From: Pseudomonadota bacterium
GTDB lineage: Bacteria; SZUA-182; DTGQ01
Direction: 5' to 3'
Length of the DNA stretch: 15,108 nt
NCBI GenBank assembly: GCA_030605265.1
Contig: JAUWIR010000034.1
Span: 1 to 15,108, forward strand
In this document: positions 1 to 7,183 of the stretch, piece by piece
Layout: every line of letters begins with the position of its first letter
Position numbering within the stretch: the first letter of the stretch is position 1
Notes under the pieces: model-generated
The model's input: the letters and a program-made list of their open reading frames with translations, nothing else
Database searches by the model: none
What the model was told of the DNA's origin: nothing
Program-made: the position numbers and the translations under genes

Positions 1-273
1 GCCTGGAAATAATTCCTGAGTTGCCTGAGCCATGATATGAGAAGCACTATGCCGAACTATTTCCATACCTTCTTTAGATTGAGAGGTGATTATTTCCACC
101 TCACAGTCTGAGATCACAGGGAAATGTAAATCAACTAATTCTTTTTCAATTTTTACAGCAATAGCTCTTGAAAGAAGTGAAGAATTTTCTGAAGCCAAGA
201 TCTCTTTGATAAGGGCCCCTTTATTTACTTCTAATTTCTTTTCCTTGGGTAAAGTAACTGTAATTTTATCCAT
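1..273 (-). CDS. thrS: threonyl-tRNA synthetase, N-terminal part (runs off the left edge)
   Basis: The 91 codons visible read MDKITVTLPKEKKLEV onward and form a TGS domain (about residues 1-65), followed by the start of the second additional domain with RHSASHIMAQATQELFP, the counterpart of the RHSxAHLLAxA motif of ThrS. The enzyme charges tRNA-Thr in the cytoplasm and edits Ser-tRNA-Thr; the catalytic and anticodon-binding domains lie outside the window. The ATG at 273-271 is the only possible start: the next in-frame codon class upstream is a stop at 297-295, with no ATG, GTG or TTG between. It has no Shine-Dalgarno sequence; the bases before it are TTTCTTAATATATGAT. A terminator-like palindrome ends about 20 bases upstream. 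Identity is secure from the two domains; the mode of translation start is unusual. Confidence 0.93.
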   Translation of the reverse strand, partial: MDKITVTLPKEKKLEVNKGALIKEILASENSSLLSRAIAVKIEKELVDLHFPVISDCEVEIITSQSKEGMEIVRHSASHIMAQATQELFPG

Positions 274-281
274 ATCATATA

Positions 282-308
282 TTAAGAAAAAACATCATGA
301 AATTTCAT
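282..308 (-). CDS. possible 8-codon leader ORF (MKFHDVFS) before thrS
   Basis: An ATG at 308-306 lies eight bases after a strong Shine-Dalgarno stretch, AGAGGGGG (about 324-317). It opens an ORF of eight codons ending in TAA at 284-282. That stop lies eight bases before the SD-less thrS ATG, a distance that would allow re-initiation. The ORF is encoded by the palindrome itself, so a translating ribosome would cover the hairpin. It has no Thr codons, so it is not a classical amino-acid attenuator. This is inference from spacing only; the SD could be chance in a purine-rich stretch. Confidence 0.3.
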   Translation of the reverse strand: MKFHDVFS

Positions 309-312
309 GATG
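284..312 (-). terminator. palindrome plus T-run between tRNA-Val and thrS (terminator or attenuator)
   Basis: On the minus strand a perfect 20-bp palindrome (half CATCATGAAA, 312-293) is followed at once by TTTTTTCTT. The stem is AT-rich, so termination may be partial. It lies 57 bases after the tRNA-Val 3' end and only about 20 bases before thrS, leaving little room for a separate thrS promoter. It could end the tRNA transcript, or control read-through into thrS. Confidence 0.6.
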
Positions 313-368
313 CTTACCCCCTCTATTCCTATCAAAGCTTTATAGAAAATATGTAAAGGTCAAGATAG

Positions 369-440
369 TAGGCACGGGCGGTTTTGAACCGCCGACTTCT
401 ACCGTGTCAAGGTAGCACTCTCCCACTGAGCTACGTGCCT
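369..440 (-). tRNA. tRNA-Val, anticodon GAC
   Basis: The cloverleaf can be folded by hand on the minus strand. The acceptor AGGCACG pairs with CGTGCCT and the discriminator is A. The D arm is GCTC/GAGT with an AGTGGGA loop. The anticodon stem CTACC/GGTAG holds loop TTGACAC (anticodon GAC), and the T arm GGCGG/CCGCC holds loop TTCAAAA. The variable loop is five bases. The length is 72 nt and CCA is not encoded (CTATCTT follows). It reads GUC and, less well, GUU valine codons. Confidence 0.95.
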
Positions 441-463
441 AAGGATTATATACTAATTTTGAC

Positions 464-492
464 ATTTTATAGAATCTCATCATATATGTCAA
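464..492 (-). promoter_or_regulatory. sigma-70-type promoter of tRNA-Val
   Basis: On the minus strand TTGACA (492-487) is followed after 17 bases by TAAAAT (469-464). Transcription would start about 17 bases before the mature tRNA 5' end at 440. A second box, TATAAT, occurs closer to the tRNA but lacks a good -35. Confidence 0.65.
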
Positions 493-543
493 TACATTTT
501 CATCCTTTTTCTCCAACCTTTTAAAATAGGTTTCATATTCTTT

Positions 544-780
544 TCATAAATTTTTTTTTACTTGATATTTTTCAATGATCTGTTTTCCCCTGATCACTTC
601 ATTTTCAGGCACTAGAATCCTAATTTCACCTAAATGACCTATGTCAAAGGGAAATTGGGCTACTCGCAAAGATTTTAAAAAACAAATTATCCCCTCAGAC
701 TCCAAAAGTCCCTGGATAATTTTCGCTTCATATTCACTGGTAGTGCAATAAACTTCAGGCCAAGGGGTTTCTTTCGCCAT
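544..780 (-). CDS. small DUF2007-like (putative signal-transducing) protein
   Basis: A 78-residue soluble protein. The core WPEVYCTTSEYEAKIIQGLL, then LESEGII, and the later GEIRILVPENEVIRGKQII resemble the DUF2007 / putative signal-transducing-protein family: a small ferredoxin-like fold related to GlnB-type domains in which two halves flank a variable loop. The exact function of the family is not established. The ATG overlaps the lptD stop by one base (TAATG), so it is the last gene of the accD-folC-lptD operon and is probably translationally coupled. No clear terminator follows it; the next element downstream is the tRNA-Val promoter. There is no signal peptide and no membrane segment. The family call rests on pattern recognition and is moderately sure. 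Confidence 0.75.
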   Translation of the reverse strand: MAKETPWPEVYCTTSEYEAKIIQGLLESEGIICFLKSLRVAQFPFDIGHLGEIRILVPENEVIRGKQIIEKYQVKKNL

Positions 781-2876
781 TATAATCCAAAGCCTCCCAG
801 TGTGTCTAAATTAATGCGCACCCCCCAACGTTGTTCATCAAGATTATCAATATAACTCATTTGTGTTGACCAGCAACTTCCTTTATAGGTTAAAATATAT
901 TGGTTCTCGATAACGAATTCATTTTTGAAATCATAATTTACCTTTATTTCTCCAACCCAATTGCTTAAAAAAGGGATTTGCAAATTTCCTTTCAAGGTAT
1001 TTATGTCCTCATATCCTATTTGGTTATCCTCAAGAGAATATACTCTACTATATCGCCACCCTATATTCCAGTAATAACGAGCAGAAGTAACGCCAGTATA
1101 GCCAATATCAGCCTCTTTTATTTCACCTTCATTGGTATCATAAGTAAGAAGCAAAGTTCCTTTTGTACCCTTTCTGAAAAGTGTATTTGCCTCTATTTGA
1201 AAATTTTCGAAGCCTAAATTATTTTCTTCCTCCTCCCCGGAAATATTTTTCTGAAAATAGTACATTTGCCGGAGGTGAAGATCTGCCTCATCAATAAAAC
1301 TGTCTTGCCTTGACCAAAGATGATTTACTAAAGAAAAGGCTATTTTCCTATCCTCCGACAATTGATCAAAGGAATCAAGCCCTACTTCTATTGTGTCATC
1401 TCCATCAAGGGTCTCATACAAATAACTTATTTGAGGATACCACAAATGATGTATACTTGGAAAAAATTTCTGAAATTTGGGGCCGGTAAAATCTATTTCC
1501 CCTGAGTATTTATTTTCCCTCATACTATTATCAGTATCATTTTCCAGGGAATAATAGAAACCCATATAGGAAAAAGAAGGAGTAACAGTAAAAAATCGGT
1601 TGGTATAATTATAGTAAACCGTAGGGCAAAGAGTAATCCTTTGACCTGTTTGTTTTGTTCTCTCTTCTGTTTGTAAAAAACTTAAGGCCCCCTGATCAAC
1701 AGTGCTGTTGAGTTTAGGGTTTGTTGTATCCTCTGTCTGAAAGGAAACCCATGAAGAATGCAGTTGAAAAAAAACCGGTAATTTTAACCAAGGATTGATT
1801 CTTGAATAAAAATCAATCTGAGGAGCTTTGAAAAATCGGGGGTTTTTCTTTTGACTGATGGTTTCAATGTGTTCAGTTAGTAACCTAATGCTCCAGTTAT
1901 CGGAAAACTTTTCGACAAAGGCCTTTGATTCAAAAAAATTACTATATCGTTTAAAAAGTTGTTGATGAAAATCTCTATTATAGCCATCATCACTCACCAA
2001 AACCGAATCAACGACCGCTCGTATATTTGATGGAACATTTTGTTGTAATTGAAGAGAAATATCTCCTCTTTTTTTTCTTTCTTCCTTATCATATATCCCA
2101 TAAATCCGAAGGTTTCCCGAATCTTTCTTTGAAAGAGCATATCTTAATTCCAAGCCGCCGCCCGATCCTCTTTTTTCATAAAAATCAACAGGAAATCCTA
2201 AATCAATCCAGGAACGTATAGGCCAATAAAAATAATTTTCTATAAAAGTACCATAATTATCGGAATGTCCAAAATCAGGGATGAGAAACCCGGCAGCTCT
2301 ATCTTGGTTAATAGGGAAGGAAAAATAGGGAAAAAGAAAAATTGGTTTATTTTTTACCTTGAAACTAACGTTCCTCAGCTTTATCGATTGCCCCAGTTGA
2401 ACAGTTCCTCCGGAACTACAAATCTTCCAATCAGGTTCTTCAAGTTCACAAGCAGAATAGCAGGCTTTGGAAATGAAAAATTTATTTTCCGATAGCTGTT
2501 CAGCTTTTTCACAAAAAAAGTGATAAGAGGGAAGTATAAAAAACTGACCATTTTCAATACTCCATAATTTTGATTCGGTATTAAAATGTAATGAGTCACT
2601 TTTGATTTCATACTGATTACCATCAGAAAGGAATACATCCCCTCCAGCCCGAAGGGATTTTTGGGGGACGGCAAAATGGAATTCATCGGCCTGAAAAAAG
2701 ATTTGCCCATAATATACTTTTATGTTCCCTTTCCCTTGGAGATGCTCTGATTTAAGATCAAACTCCAGAGTATCTGCAAAAATTCTTATTTGCTCACCCT
2801 TGGCCTTTAGTGGAATAAATTGAAAAAAAATAAATAACAATAGAATAAAGATAAAAAGCAGATTCTTTCTGAACAT
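780..2876 (-). CDS. lptD: LPS-assembly outer-membrane protein LptD (OstA/Imp)
   Basis: A 698-residue outer-membrane beta-barrel that, with LptE, inserts lipopolysaccharide into the outer leaflet. A signal peptide spans residues 1-25 (long Leu/Ile/Phe core, cleavage probably after LKA). Residues about 28-165 form the periplasmic OstA/LptA-like jelly roll. The conserved segment KACYSACELEEPDW (138-151) matches the LptD signature in which paired Cys precede PDW. Then comes IFLFPYFSFPINQDRAAGFL and, from about 200 to the end, the barrel. Cys residues are at 122, 139, 143, 153 and, near the C-terminus, 668, so one or more inter-domain disulfides as in Escherichia coli are possible, although the second C-terminal Cys of the E. 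coli pair is absent. It is somewhat shorter than the E. coli protein (784). An AAAGGT lies before the ATG. It sits 38 bases after folC and overlaps the next gene. Its presence argues for a diderm cell. Confidence 0.93.
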   Translation of the reverse strand: MFRKNLLFIFILLLFIFFQFIPLKAKGEQIRIFADTLEFDLKSEHLQGKGNIKVYYGQIFFQADEFHFAVPQKSLRAGGDVFLSDGNQYEIKSDSLHFNTESKLWSIENGQFFILPSYHFFCEKAEQLSENKFFISKACYSACELEEPDWKICSSGGTVQLGQSIKLRNVSFKVKNKPIFLFPYFSFPINQDRAAGFLIPDFGHSDNYGTFIENYFYWPIRSWIDLGFPVDFYEKRGSGGGLELRYALSKKDSGNLRIYGIYDKEERKKRGDISLQLQQNVPSNIRAVVDSVLVSDDGYNRDFHQQLFKRYSNFFESKAFVEKFSDNWSIRLLTEHIETISQKKNPRFFKAPQIDFYSRINPWLKLPVFFQLHSSWVSFQTEDTTNPKLNSTVDQGALSFLQTEERTKQTGQRITLCPTVYYNYTNRFFTVTPSFSYMGFYYSLENDTDNSMRENKYSGEIDFTGPKFQKFFPSIHHLWYPQISYLYETLDGDDTIEVGLDSFDQLSEDRKIAFSLVNHLWSRQDSFIDEADLHLRQMYYFQKNISGEEEENNLGFENFQIEANTLFRKGTKGTLLLTYDTNEGEIKEADIGYTGVTSARYYWNIGWRYSRVYSLEDNQIGYEDINTLKGNLQIPFLSNWVGEIKVNYDFKNEFVIENQYILTYKGSCWSTQMSYIDNLDEQRWGVRINLDTLGGFGL

Positions 2877-2914
2877 AAAAAATTACCTTTATTTTAACAG
2901 TGCGACTCCCGCTA

Positions 2915-4228
2915 TTACCTTTTTTTTTTCTCAATAATTGCTTTGGCCTCTCCTGCTAAAAAGAGTGAGCCGGTTATGCAAATAACATCATTCTCCTCAG
3001 CAATTTCCCGAGCCGAAGATATGGCCTCACCAACAGTTGGAGCAATGGAAAACCTCATTGATTTGTCAACCAAAAATTTTTCAGAAACTAAATCCATTAT
3101 CTCCTCGGGTGAAGCAGCACGAGGCATATTGGGGCGCGTTAAAATAATGTGTGAAGCTAGAGAAAAAATCTTCTCGCAGATTCTTTCAATTTCTTTGTCT
3201 TTCATAACCCCAAAAACAAGAATTAGCTTTGCATAGGATAATTCTTCCAGAAACAAAACCAATTGATTTATGGAAGACGGATTATGGGCCCCGTCTATGA
3301 TCATTAATGGCTGAGTTTTATATATTTCAATTCTTGCCGGCCATTTGGCCGAGGCGAGCCCTTTGACCATCTGGGAGATTGCAATGGATGGAGGAAGTAG
3401 CTCATTCAATTTTAGGATAGCCGTTAGCGCTATAAGCGCATTTTGGATCTGGTGTTGCCCGAGCATACAGATTGTAAAGAGCTGTGGAGCATCGAATCCC
3501 GGAATAAAAACTTCGAACCTTTGCCCTGAAAAATCCTGATGCGACTTCCGAATGTGTAAAGAGGAAAGAGCCTTTATTACCGGGGCCCTTTTTTGTCTTC
3601 CTATTTCCTCAAAGATTTGATAAACATCTTCTTGGCATGGGCCCACTACCACTGGGACACCATCCTTTATTATGCCGGCTTTTTCTTTGGCAATTTTATC
3701 CGGTGAGTCACCCAAATACTGCTGGTGCTCCAAATCTATGGAAGTAATGATAGCTAAAAGTGGACAGACAACATTTGTTGCGTCCAGCCTCCCCCCCATC
3801 CCTGTTTCTAATATGGCTAAATCAACATCTTGTTCCTGAAAATAGACTAAAGCCATGACCGTAACCACTTCAAAAAATGTTGGATGAGTCCCCTGAAAAT
3901 CACCCTTCCCTATAGCCCATTGAATTCTCTCAGTGAGCCCTATTATTTCATTTTTACTAATTGGGGTCCCATTAATACAAATACGCTCGGAAAATTCAAT
4001 AAGATGGGGTGAAGTATAGACCCCGACCTTAAACCCTGCTGTCTGCAATATTGAGAAGAGCATTGAACAGACAGAACCCTTGCCATTAGTACCGGCCACA
4101 TGAATTGTCTTTATTTTTTGATGTGGGTCGGAGAACTGTTTTAAAAGTGTGAGGGTATTTTGAAGACCGAATTTAATCCCTATGGGCTGTAAGCCAAATA
4201 AATATTGAATAGCCTGCTCATATGTCAT
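2915..4228 (-). CDS. folC: folylpolyglutamate synthase / dihydrofolate synthase
   Basis: A 437-residue Mur-ligase-family enzyme that adds glutamate to dihydropteroate and to folates using ATP in the cytosol. The P-loop is HVAGTNGKGSV (43-53). YTSPHLIEFSERICING (71-87) and ETGMGGRLDATN (141-152) are the family's folate and metal sites. KEKAGI (181-186) precedes the loop that usually carries the carbamylated Lys. The C-terminal domain has IDGAHNP (311-317). The length is typical of full bacterial FolC. The ATG at 4228 matches the usual MTYEEAxxYL start, though its nearest purine run (AGAGG) is 13 bases away, so initiation may depend on coupling to accD, whose stop is 49 bases upstream. The accD-folC order is also found in E. 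coli. Confidence 0.95.
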   Translation of the reverse strand: MTYEQAIQYLFGLQPIGIKFGLQNTLTLLKQFSDPHQKIKTIHVAGTNGKGSVCSMLFSILQTAGFKVGVYTSPHLIEFSERICINGTPISKNEIIGLTERIQWAIGKGDFQGTHPTFFEVVTVMALVYFQEQDVDLAILETGMGGRLDATNVVCPLLAIITSIDLEHQQYLGDSPDKIAKEKAGIIKDGVPVVVGPCQEDVYQIFEEIGRQKRAPVIKALSSLHIRKSHQDFSGQRFEVFIPGFDAPQLFTICMLGQHQIQNALIALTAILKLNELLPPSIAISQMVKGLASAKWPARIEIYKTQPLMIIDGAHNPSSINQLVLFLEELSYAKLILVFGVMKDKEIERICEKIFSLASHIILTRPNMPRAASPEEIMDLVSEKFLVDKSMRFSIAPTVGEAISSAREIAEENDVICITGSLFLAGEAKAIIEKKKR

Positions 4229-4277
4229 ATTGGGTAGGGCACCTCTAAGGATGATTCAAGAAAGATAGTATCATATT

Positions 4278-5147
4278 TCATTGAGCTGTGGAGGCTTCTT
4301 GAGGGGAAATGTCAAAAAAGCTTAAAAGCTTTATTAAAATATTTTTCAGCTGTCGTCTGTCAATGATCAAATCGATCATCCCATGCGCTAGGAGAAATTC
4401 AGCTCTTTGAAACTCAGGTGGAAGCTTCTGGTTTATTGTCTGCTCAATTACTCTTTTTCCAGCAAAACCTATTAAAGCCTTTGGCTCTGAGATGATGATA
4501 TCTCCCAGCATAGCATAACTGGCAGAAACCCCGCCGGTTGTGGGATCAGTAAGAATAGAAATGAAGGGAATTCCAGCTTCGTTCAATTTTCCAATAGCCC
4601 CGCTGGTTTTGGCCATTTGCATTAAGGAAAAAATCCCTTCCTGCATCCTGGCTCCTCCGGAACAGGAGATCGTCATAAAGGGAAGCTTCTCCCTCACACA
4701 CTTTTCCGTGGATCGAACAATTTTTTCCCCCACTACAGAAGCCATACTCCCGCCCATAAACCCAAATTCCAAAGCGCAAATAACTACTTTTTTCCCTCCG
4801 ATATGCCCTTCAGTGCTTAAAATAGCATCTCTTAACCCAGTAAGTAAGGCATATTCTTTTAGACGATCTTTATATTTTTTCCTATCTCGAAATTTAAGTG
4901 GGTCAGTAGCTTGAAGATCATCATCAAAAGACTGGTACTTTCCCGAATCATAAAGTAGGGCCAGTCTTTTTTTTGCACTAATATAAAAATGATGGTCACA
5001 CTTAGGACAAATATCAAAGTTTCTTTCAATCTCTTTTTTATAAATAATCTCTTTACAATTTTTACAACGGACCCAAATACCCTCAGGAATTTTGAGTTTT
5101 TTATTTTCGATTTTTTCTTTTGGTCTTTTTTCTCTTCTAAACCACAT
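4278..5147 (-). CDS. accD: acetyl-CoA carboxylase carboxyltransferase, beta subunit
   Basis: A 289-residue protein that with AccA transfers the carboxyl group from biotin to acetyl-CoA, making malonyl-CoA for fatty-acid synthesis. The N-terminal zinc ribbon has Cys28, 31, 47 and 50 (CKNC ... CPKC). The crotonase-like core shows CSGGARMQEG (about 162-171) and TDPTTGGVSAS (about 200-210), which form acyl-CoA-binding turns. I chose the ATG at 5147: AAAAGGGG lies nine bases upstream, the protein then starts MWFRREKRP as family members do, and the -10 box of the apparent promoter (5184-5179) overlaps the alternative upstream ATG at 5183, which would therefore not be in the mRNA. The first gene of the accD-folC-lptD-DUF2007 operon; accA is not in the window. 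Confidence 0.95.
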   Translation of the reverse strand: MWFRREKRPKEKIENKKLKIPEGIWVRCKNCKEIIYKKEIERNFDICPKCDHHFYISAKKRLALLYDSGKYQSFDDDLQATDPLKFRDRKKYKDRLKEYALLTGLRDAILSTEGHIGGKKVVICALEFGFMGGSMASVVGEKIVRSTEKCVREKLPFMTISCSGGARMQEGIFSLMQMAKTSGAIGKLNEAGIPFISILTDPTTGGVSASYAMLGDIIISEPKALIGFAGKRVIEQTINQKLPPEFQRAEFLLAHGMIDLIIDRRQLKNILIKLLSFFDISPQEASTAQ

Positions 5148-5178
5148 AGAGGTCTTCCCCTTTTGATAGATAGGGTAT

Positions 5179-5208
5179 ATCATAATCCATTCCTCAATTT
5201 ATTGTCAA
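5179..5208 (-). promoter_or_regulatory. promoter of the accD-folC-lptD operon
   Basis: On the minus strand a perfect -35 TTGACA (5208-5203) is followed by 18 bases and TATGAT (5184-5179). Transcription should begin near 5173, giving a leader of about 25 bases before the accD ATG at 5147. The -10 overlaps an ATG (5183) that would extend accD by 12 codons. Confidence 0.65.
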
Positions 5209-5260
5209 GAATCAGAAAACAAATAACCTTAAATAGATAATCATTTGTAAATGCAAAATA

Positions 5261-5309
5261 ATAAAAAAAAGCCTCGATTGCCTTGTTAATATTTCGGAAA
5301 TCGAGGCTT
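5261..5309 (-). terminator. intrinsic terminator of the secreted Ig-like protein gene
   Basis: An 11-bp perfect stem (AAGCCTCGATT at 5269-5279 with AATCGAGGCTT at 5299-5309) encloses a 19-base loop and is followed on the minus strand by eight T. It lies 32 bases after the stop of the gene at 5341-6951. An A-run on the far side gives T on the plus strand only weakly, and no plus-strand gene reads into it. Confidence 0.85.
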
Positions 5310-5340
5310 AAAAAAACGAATACAAGAAAAAGAATCATAC

Positions 5341-6951
5341 TTAATATATCCACCACGGCTGAACATCTAGTAAAAATATTTGCTCAACCAACCCTCCACG
5401 ATCATCATAGGCGGTAATCTGCACGAGATACTGCCCCGGGTAATGGGTATAAAAGCTAAATACAGCGCCCTCTTCTCCATCCAACCTTTCGGTAATAGAG
5501 CCTATATTGCAGGAATAATTCAATTTATCACCATCCGGATCTATGAATTCTACAGGAATGGTAAAATCAGCGCCGGCCCTGGCAACTTGAGGGTTTTGAA
5601 TATGTTTTCCCAAAATCGGGTTATGATTCAACCAGGTCCCGGGGTTGGTAACCGTCACATAAACATTCCCATGGGCATACATGCCACGACTATCACGAGC
5701 AGTCACCGCGATAACATACTCCCCCTCAAACAACGGGGTAAAACTAATCCTTCCGGTGATAGGATTAATAATATTATAACTGTAAGGCCCAAATTGGTAA
5801 GCCGGCAAACCGTTAATCGTAGCGGAAAAGGTAATAATATCGCCGTAATCAGGATCGTGAGCCTCTACATCAAAAATAAATTCCTCCCCAACTTTGCCTA
5901 CAGCCGCATACAATTCTTCAATAAGAGGAGGATTATTCATCCCAATTACAGGAAAGGAAACAATAGAGAGCGGAAAGGTTTCAACATCTGATAATCGCCC
6001 ATCCGTAACCCGAACAGTGACAATTAAATCCTCTATTGTTTGAGGAATAAAATACATCAAAGCGCTATCCGAATCTGGATCGGAATCCTCATCATTGGGA
6101 TCTTCAGGCAATCGATAAGCCAAATTATTGGTATTAGTCCCGCCGGCCCCATAATTTCCTATGGTAACGATAAAATCAAGGAAATCCCCGTCATCATCTC
6201 TTGCAGCCAGCAATAATTCAAATGGAGTAAAAATAGTGGCATATTGCGGGCCGATTCGCCAAAGGTTAGGAGGATGATTCATCATAAAATCCAGGTCATC
6301 ACGAAAGCAAATATCATCCAAGCGATAATTGTTGCCTTTGATAATAATACCTCTTACTTCCTTTAACCCATCGCCGGAAATAGCCGTGGCAATATCCTCA
6401 TCCATATCTCTCACCACAGTATGCCATGTTCCGTCTTGATACTGCCGACCAAGGCACACATCAATAGTATCCCCCTTTTCTTTTGGCTCTGGTCCTTCCA
6501 CTGCTCGATAGACAAGGGTTTTTCTTTCCCCCTCCATAGTTTCAACCTCTACACAGAATTGAAACATGGCAAAATATTCAACAGCAAATCGAGCGTTTAT
6601 TTTAAATGATAGGATTCTTTTATCAACAAGCTCGCTTGTTTCCTGATCAATTAAATTAAAATTATAAATTGTATAGGGCTCCAATTGGTTAAACACCGAA
6701 GGATTGCTGTATACATTAAGCACTCGGCTCCCTTCAGCAAAATCAATAACCGTTTCAGTCCACCCGATTCCAACATTATACCCATATGTTGGATAGAGAG
6801 GATCTGAAGTCCTCCAGCCGTGATTCAAAGGGCTATCAAAGTACTCAAAGGTATCGAAAAAAAGACTTTCCGCCTTAACAATAGAACCGGAAAAATAAAA
6901 AGAAAATACGACTATATAACAGATTAGTATAAAAAATTTCTTCTTGTCCAC
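5341..6951 (-). CDS. secreted protein with a lectin/jelly-roll-like N-terminal region and three Ig/cadherin-like repeats
   Basis: 536 residues, function unknown. A signal peptide (1-28, hydrophobic core FFILICYIVVFSFYF, cleavage near VKA-ES) exports it. Residues about 30-222 look like a single beta-sandwich: it begins FFDTFEYFDSPLNHGW and ends NNYRLDDICFRDD, a pattern seen in concanavalin/carbohydrate-binding-like modules. Three beta-sandwich repeats follow at about 225-331, 338-436 and 442-531. Each starts N(H/N)xP and carries a D-rich turn (ARDDDGD, AHDPDYGD, IDPDGD) like the calcium-binding turns of cadherin/He_PIG-type domains; an acidic loop DPNDEDSDPDSDS sits in the first. It ends at QPWWIY, with no LPxTG, membrane anchor or type IX tail. 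The start is GTG at 6951, with AGGGGGGAG seven bases upstream. It is a single-gene transcription unit with its own terminator. A role in adhesion, the cell surface or polysaccharide binding is inference. Confidence 0.8.
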   Translation of the reverse strand: MDKKKFFILICYIVVFSFYFSGSIVKAESLFFDTFEYFDSPLNHGWRTSDPLYPTYGYNVGIGWTETVIDFAEGSRVLNVYSNPSVFNQLEPYTIYNFNLIDQETSELVDKRILSFKINARFAVEYFAMFQFCVEVETMEGERKTLVYRAVEGPEPKEKGDTIDVCLGRQYQDGTWHTVVRDMDEDIATAISGDGLKEVRGIIIKGNNYRLDDICFRDDLDFMMNHPPNLWRIGPQYATIFTPFELLLAARDDDGDFLDFIVTIGNYGAGGTNTNNLAYRLPEDPNDEDSDPDSDSALMYFIPQTIEDLIVTVRVTDGRLSDVETFPLSIVSFPVIGMNNPPLIEELYAAVGKVGEEFIFDVEAHDPDYGDIITFSATINGLPAYQFGPYSYNIINPITGRISFTPLFEGEYVIAVTARDSRGMYAHGNVYVTVTNPGTWLNHNPILGKHIQNPQVARAGADFTIPVEFIDPDGDKLNYSCNIGSITERLDGEEGAVFSFYTHYPGQYLVQITAYDDRGGLVEQIFLLDVQPWWIY

Positions 6952-6994
6952 TAAACGCTCCCCCCTTTTTGATAATTACAAGATATTCCTAATC

Positions 6995-7023
6995 ATCATA
7001 AATCTGTTATAATGAGGAAGCAA
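6995..7023 (-). promoter_or_regulatory. possible promoter of the secreted Ig-like protein gene
   Basis: On the minus strand TTGCTT (7023-7018) and TATGAT (7000-6995) are 17 bases apart, about 43 bases before the GTG start at 6951. The -35 box is weak. It overlaps the plus-strand extended -10 at 7005-7013, so the two divergent promoters would compete for polymerase. Confidence 0.35.
7005..7013 (+). promoter_or_regulatory. possible extended -10 promoter of pdxA-rsmA
   Basis: TGTTATAAT has the TGnTATAAT form of an extended -10. The -35 position (ATTCCT, 6985-6990) is poor, which extended -10 promoters tolerate. It would give a leader of about 165 bases before pdxA. I found no recognisable riboswitch in that leader. 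Confidence 0.4.
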
Positions 7024-7095
7024 ATGGTATGCCATGGAAAAGAAAAAGGTAACTACCGGAAAAGCAAGGCAAACTGACTATTCCTTTTATTTAAC

Positions 7096-7142
7096 ATGAA
7101 TTCTTTTTCATAAATTTTTCATATGTATGAAAACTATTTCAT
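7096..7142. repeat. cluster of TTTCAT / ATGAAA half-sites upstream of pdxA
   Basis: Within 47 bases there are: ATGAA at 7096-7100; TTTTTCAT at 7104-7111 and again at 7115-7122, exactly 11 bases apart; TATGAAAA at 7126-7133; and ATTTCAT at 7136-7142. The inner pair forms a perfect inverted repeat, TTTTCATA-TG-TATGAAAA (7116-7133). The spacing of one helical turn suggests an operator for a dimeric regulator, lying between the putative promoter at 7005-7013 and the pdxA ribosome-binding site. The region is AT-rich, so chance is not excluded. Confidence 0.4.
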
Positions 7143-7183
7143 GGTTGCATTATTTTTCCTAGAGAGCGGGGAAAGGGGTAAGT

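Noticed and set aside
86..310. Plus-strand ORF of 74 codons at the left edge
   Set aside because: It is antisense to the recognisable ThrS TGS domain and has no ribosome-binding site or family resemblance.
274..368. T-box leader for thrS
   Set aside because: The leader between tRNA-Val and thrS is under 100 bases and shows no specifier/antiterminator T-box motif (no UGGNACC-like conserved T-box sequence).
510..543. Possible terminator after the DUF2007-like gene (AACCT ... AGGTT)
   Set aside because: The stem is weak and no T-run follows on the minus strand.
4540..4914. Plus-strand ORF of 124 codons
   Set aside because: Antisense to the conserved AccD catalytic core; no start signals.
5380..5991. 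Plus-strand ORF of 203 codons
   Set aside because: It lies antisense to the Ig-like repeats, is rich in Ile/Asn/Arg in the way reverse frames are, and has no SD, promoter or recognised motif.
7025..7090. Resemblance to a c-di-GMP riboswitch (AAGGCAAACTGA) and short ORFs of about 21 codons
   Set aside because: Only a short core fragment matches; the GAAA tetraloop helix and other helices are absent. The ORFs lack SD sequences.
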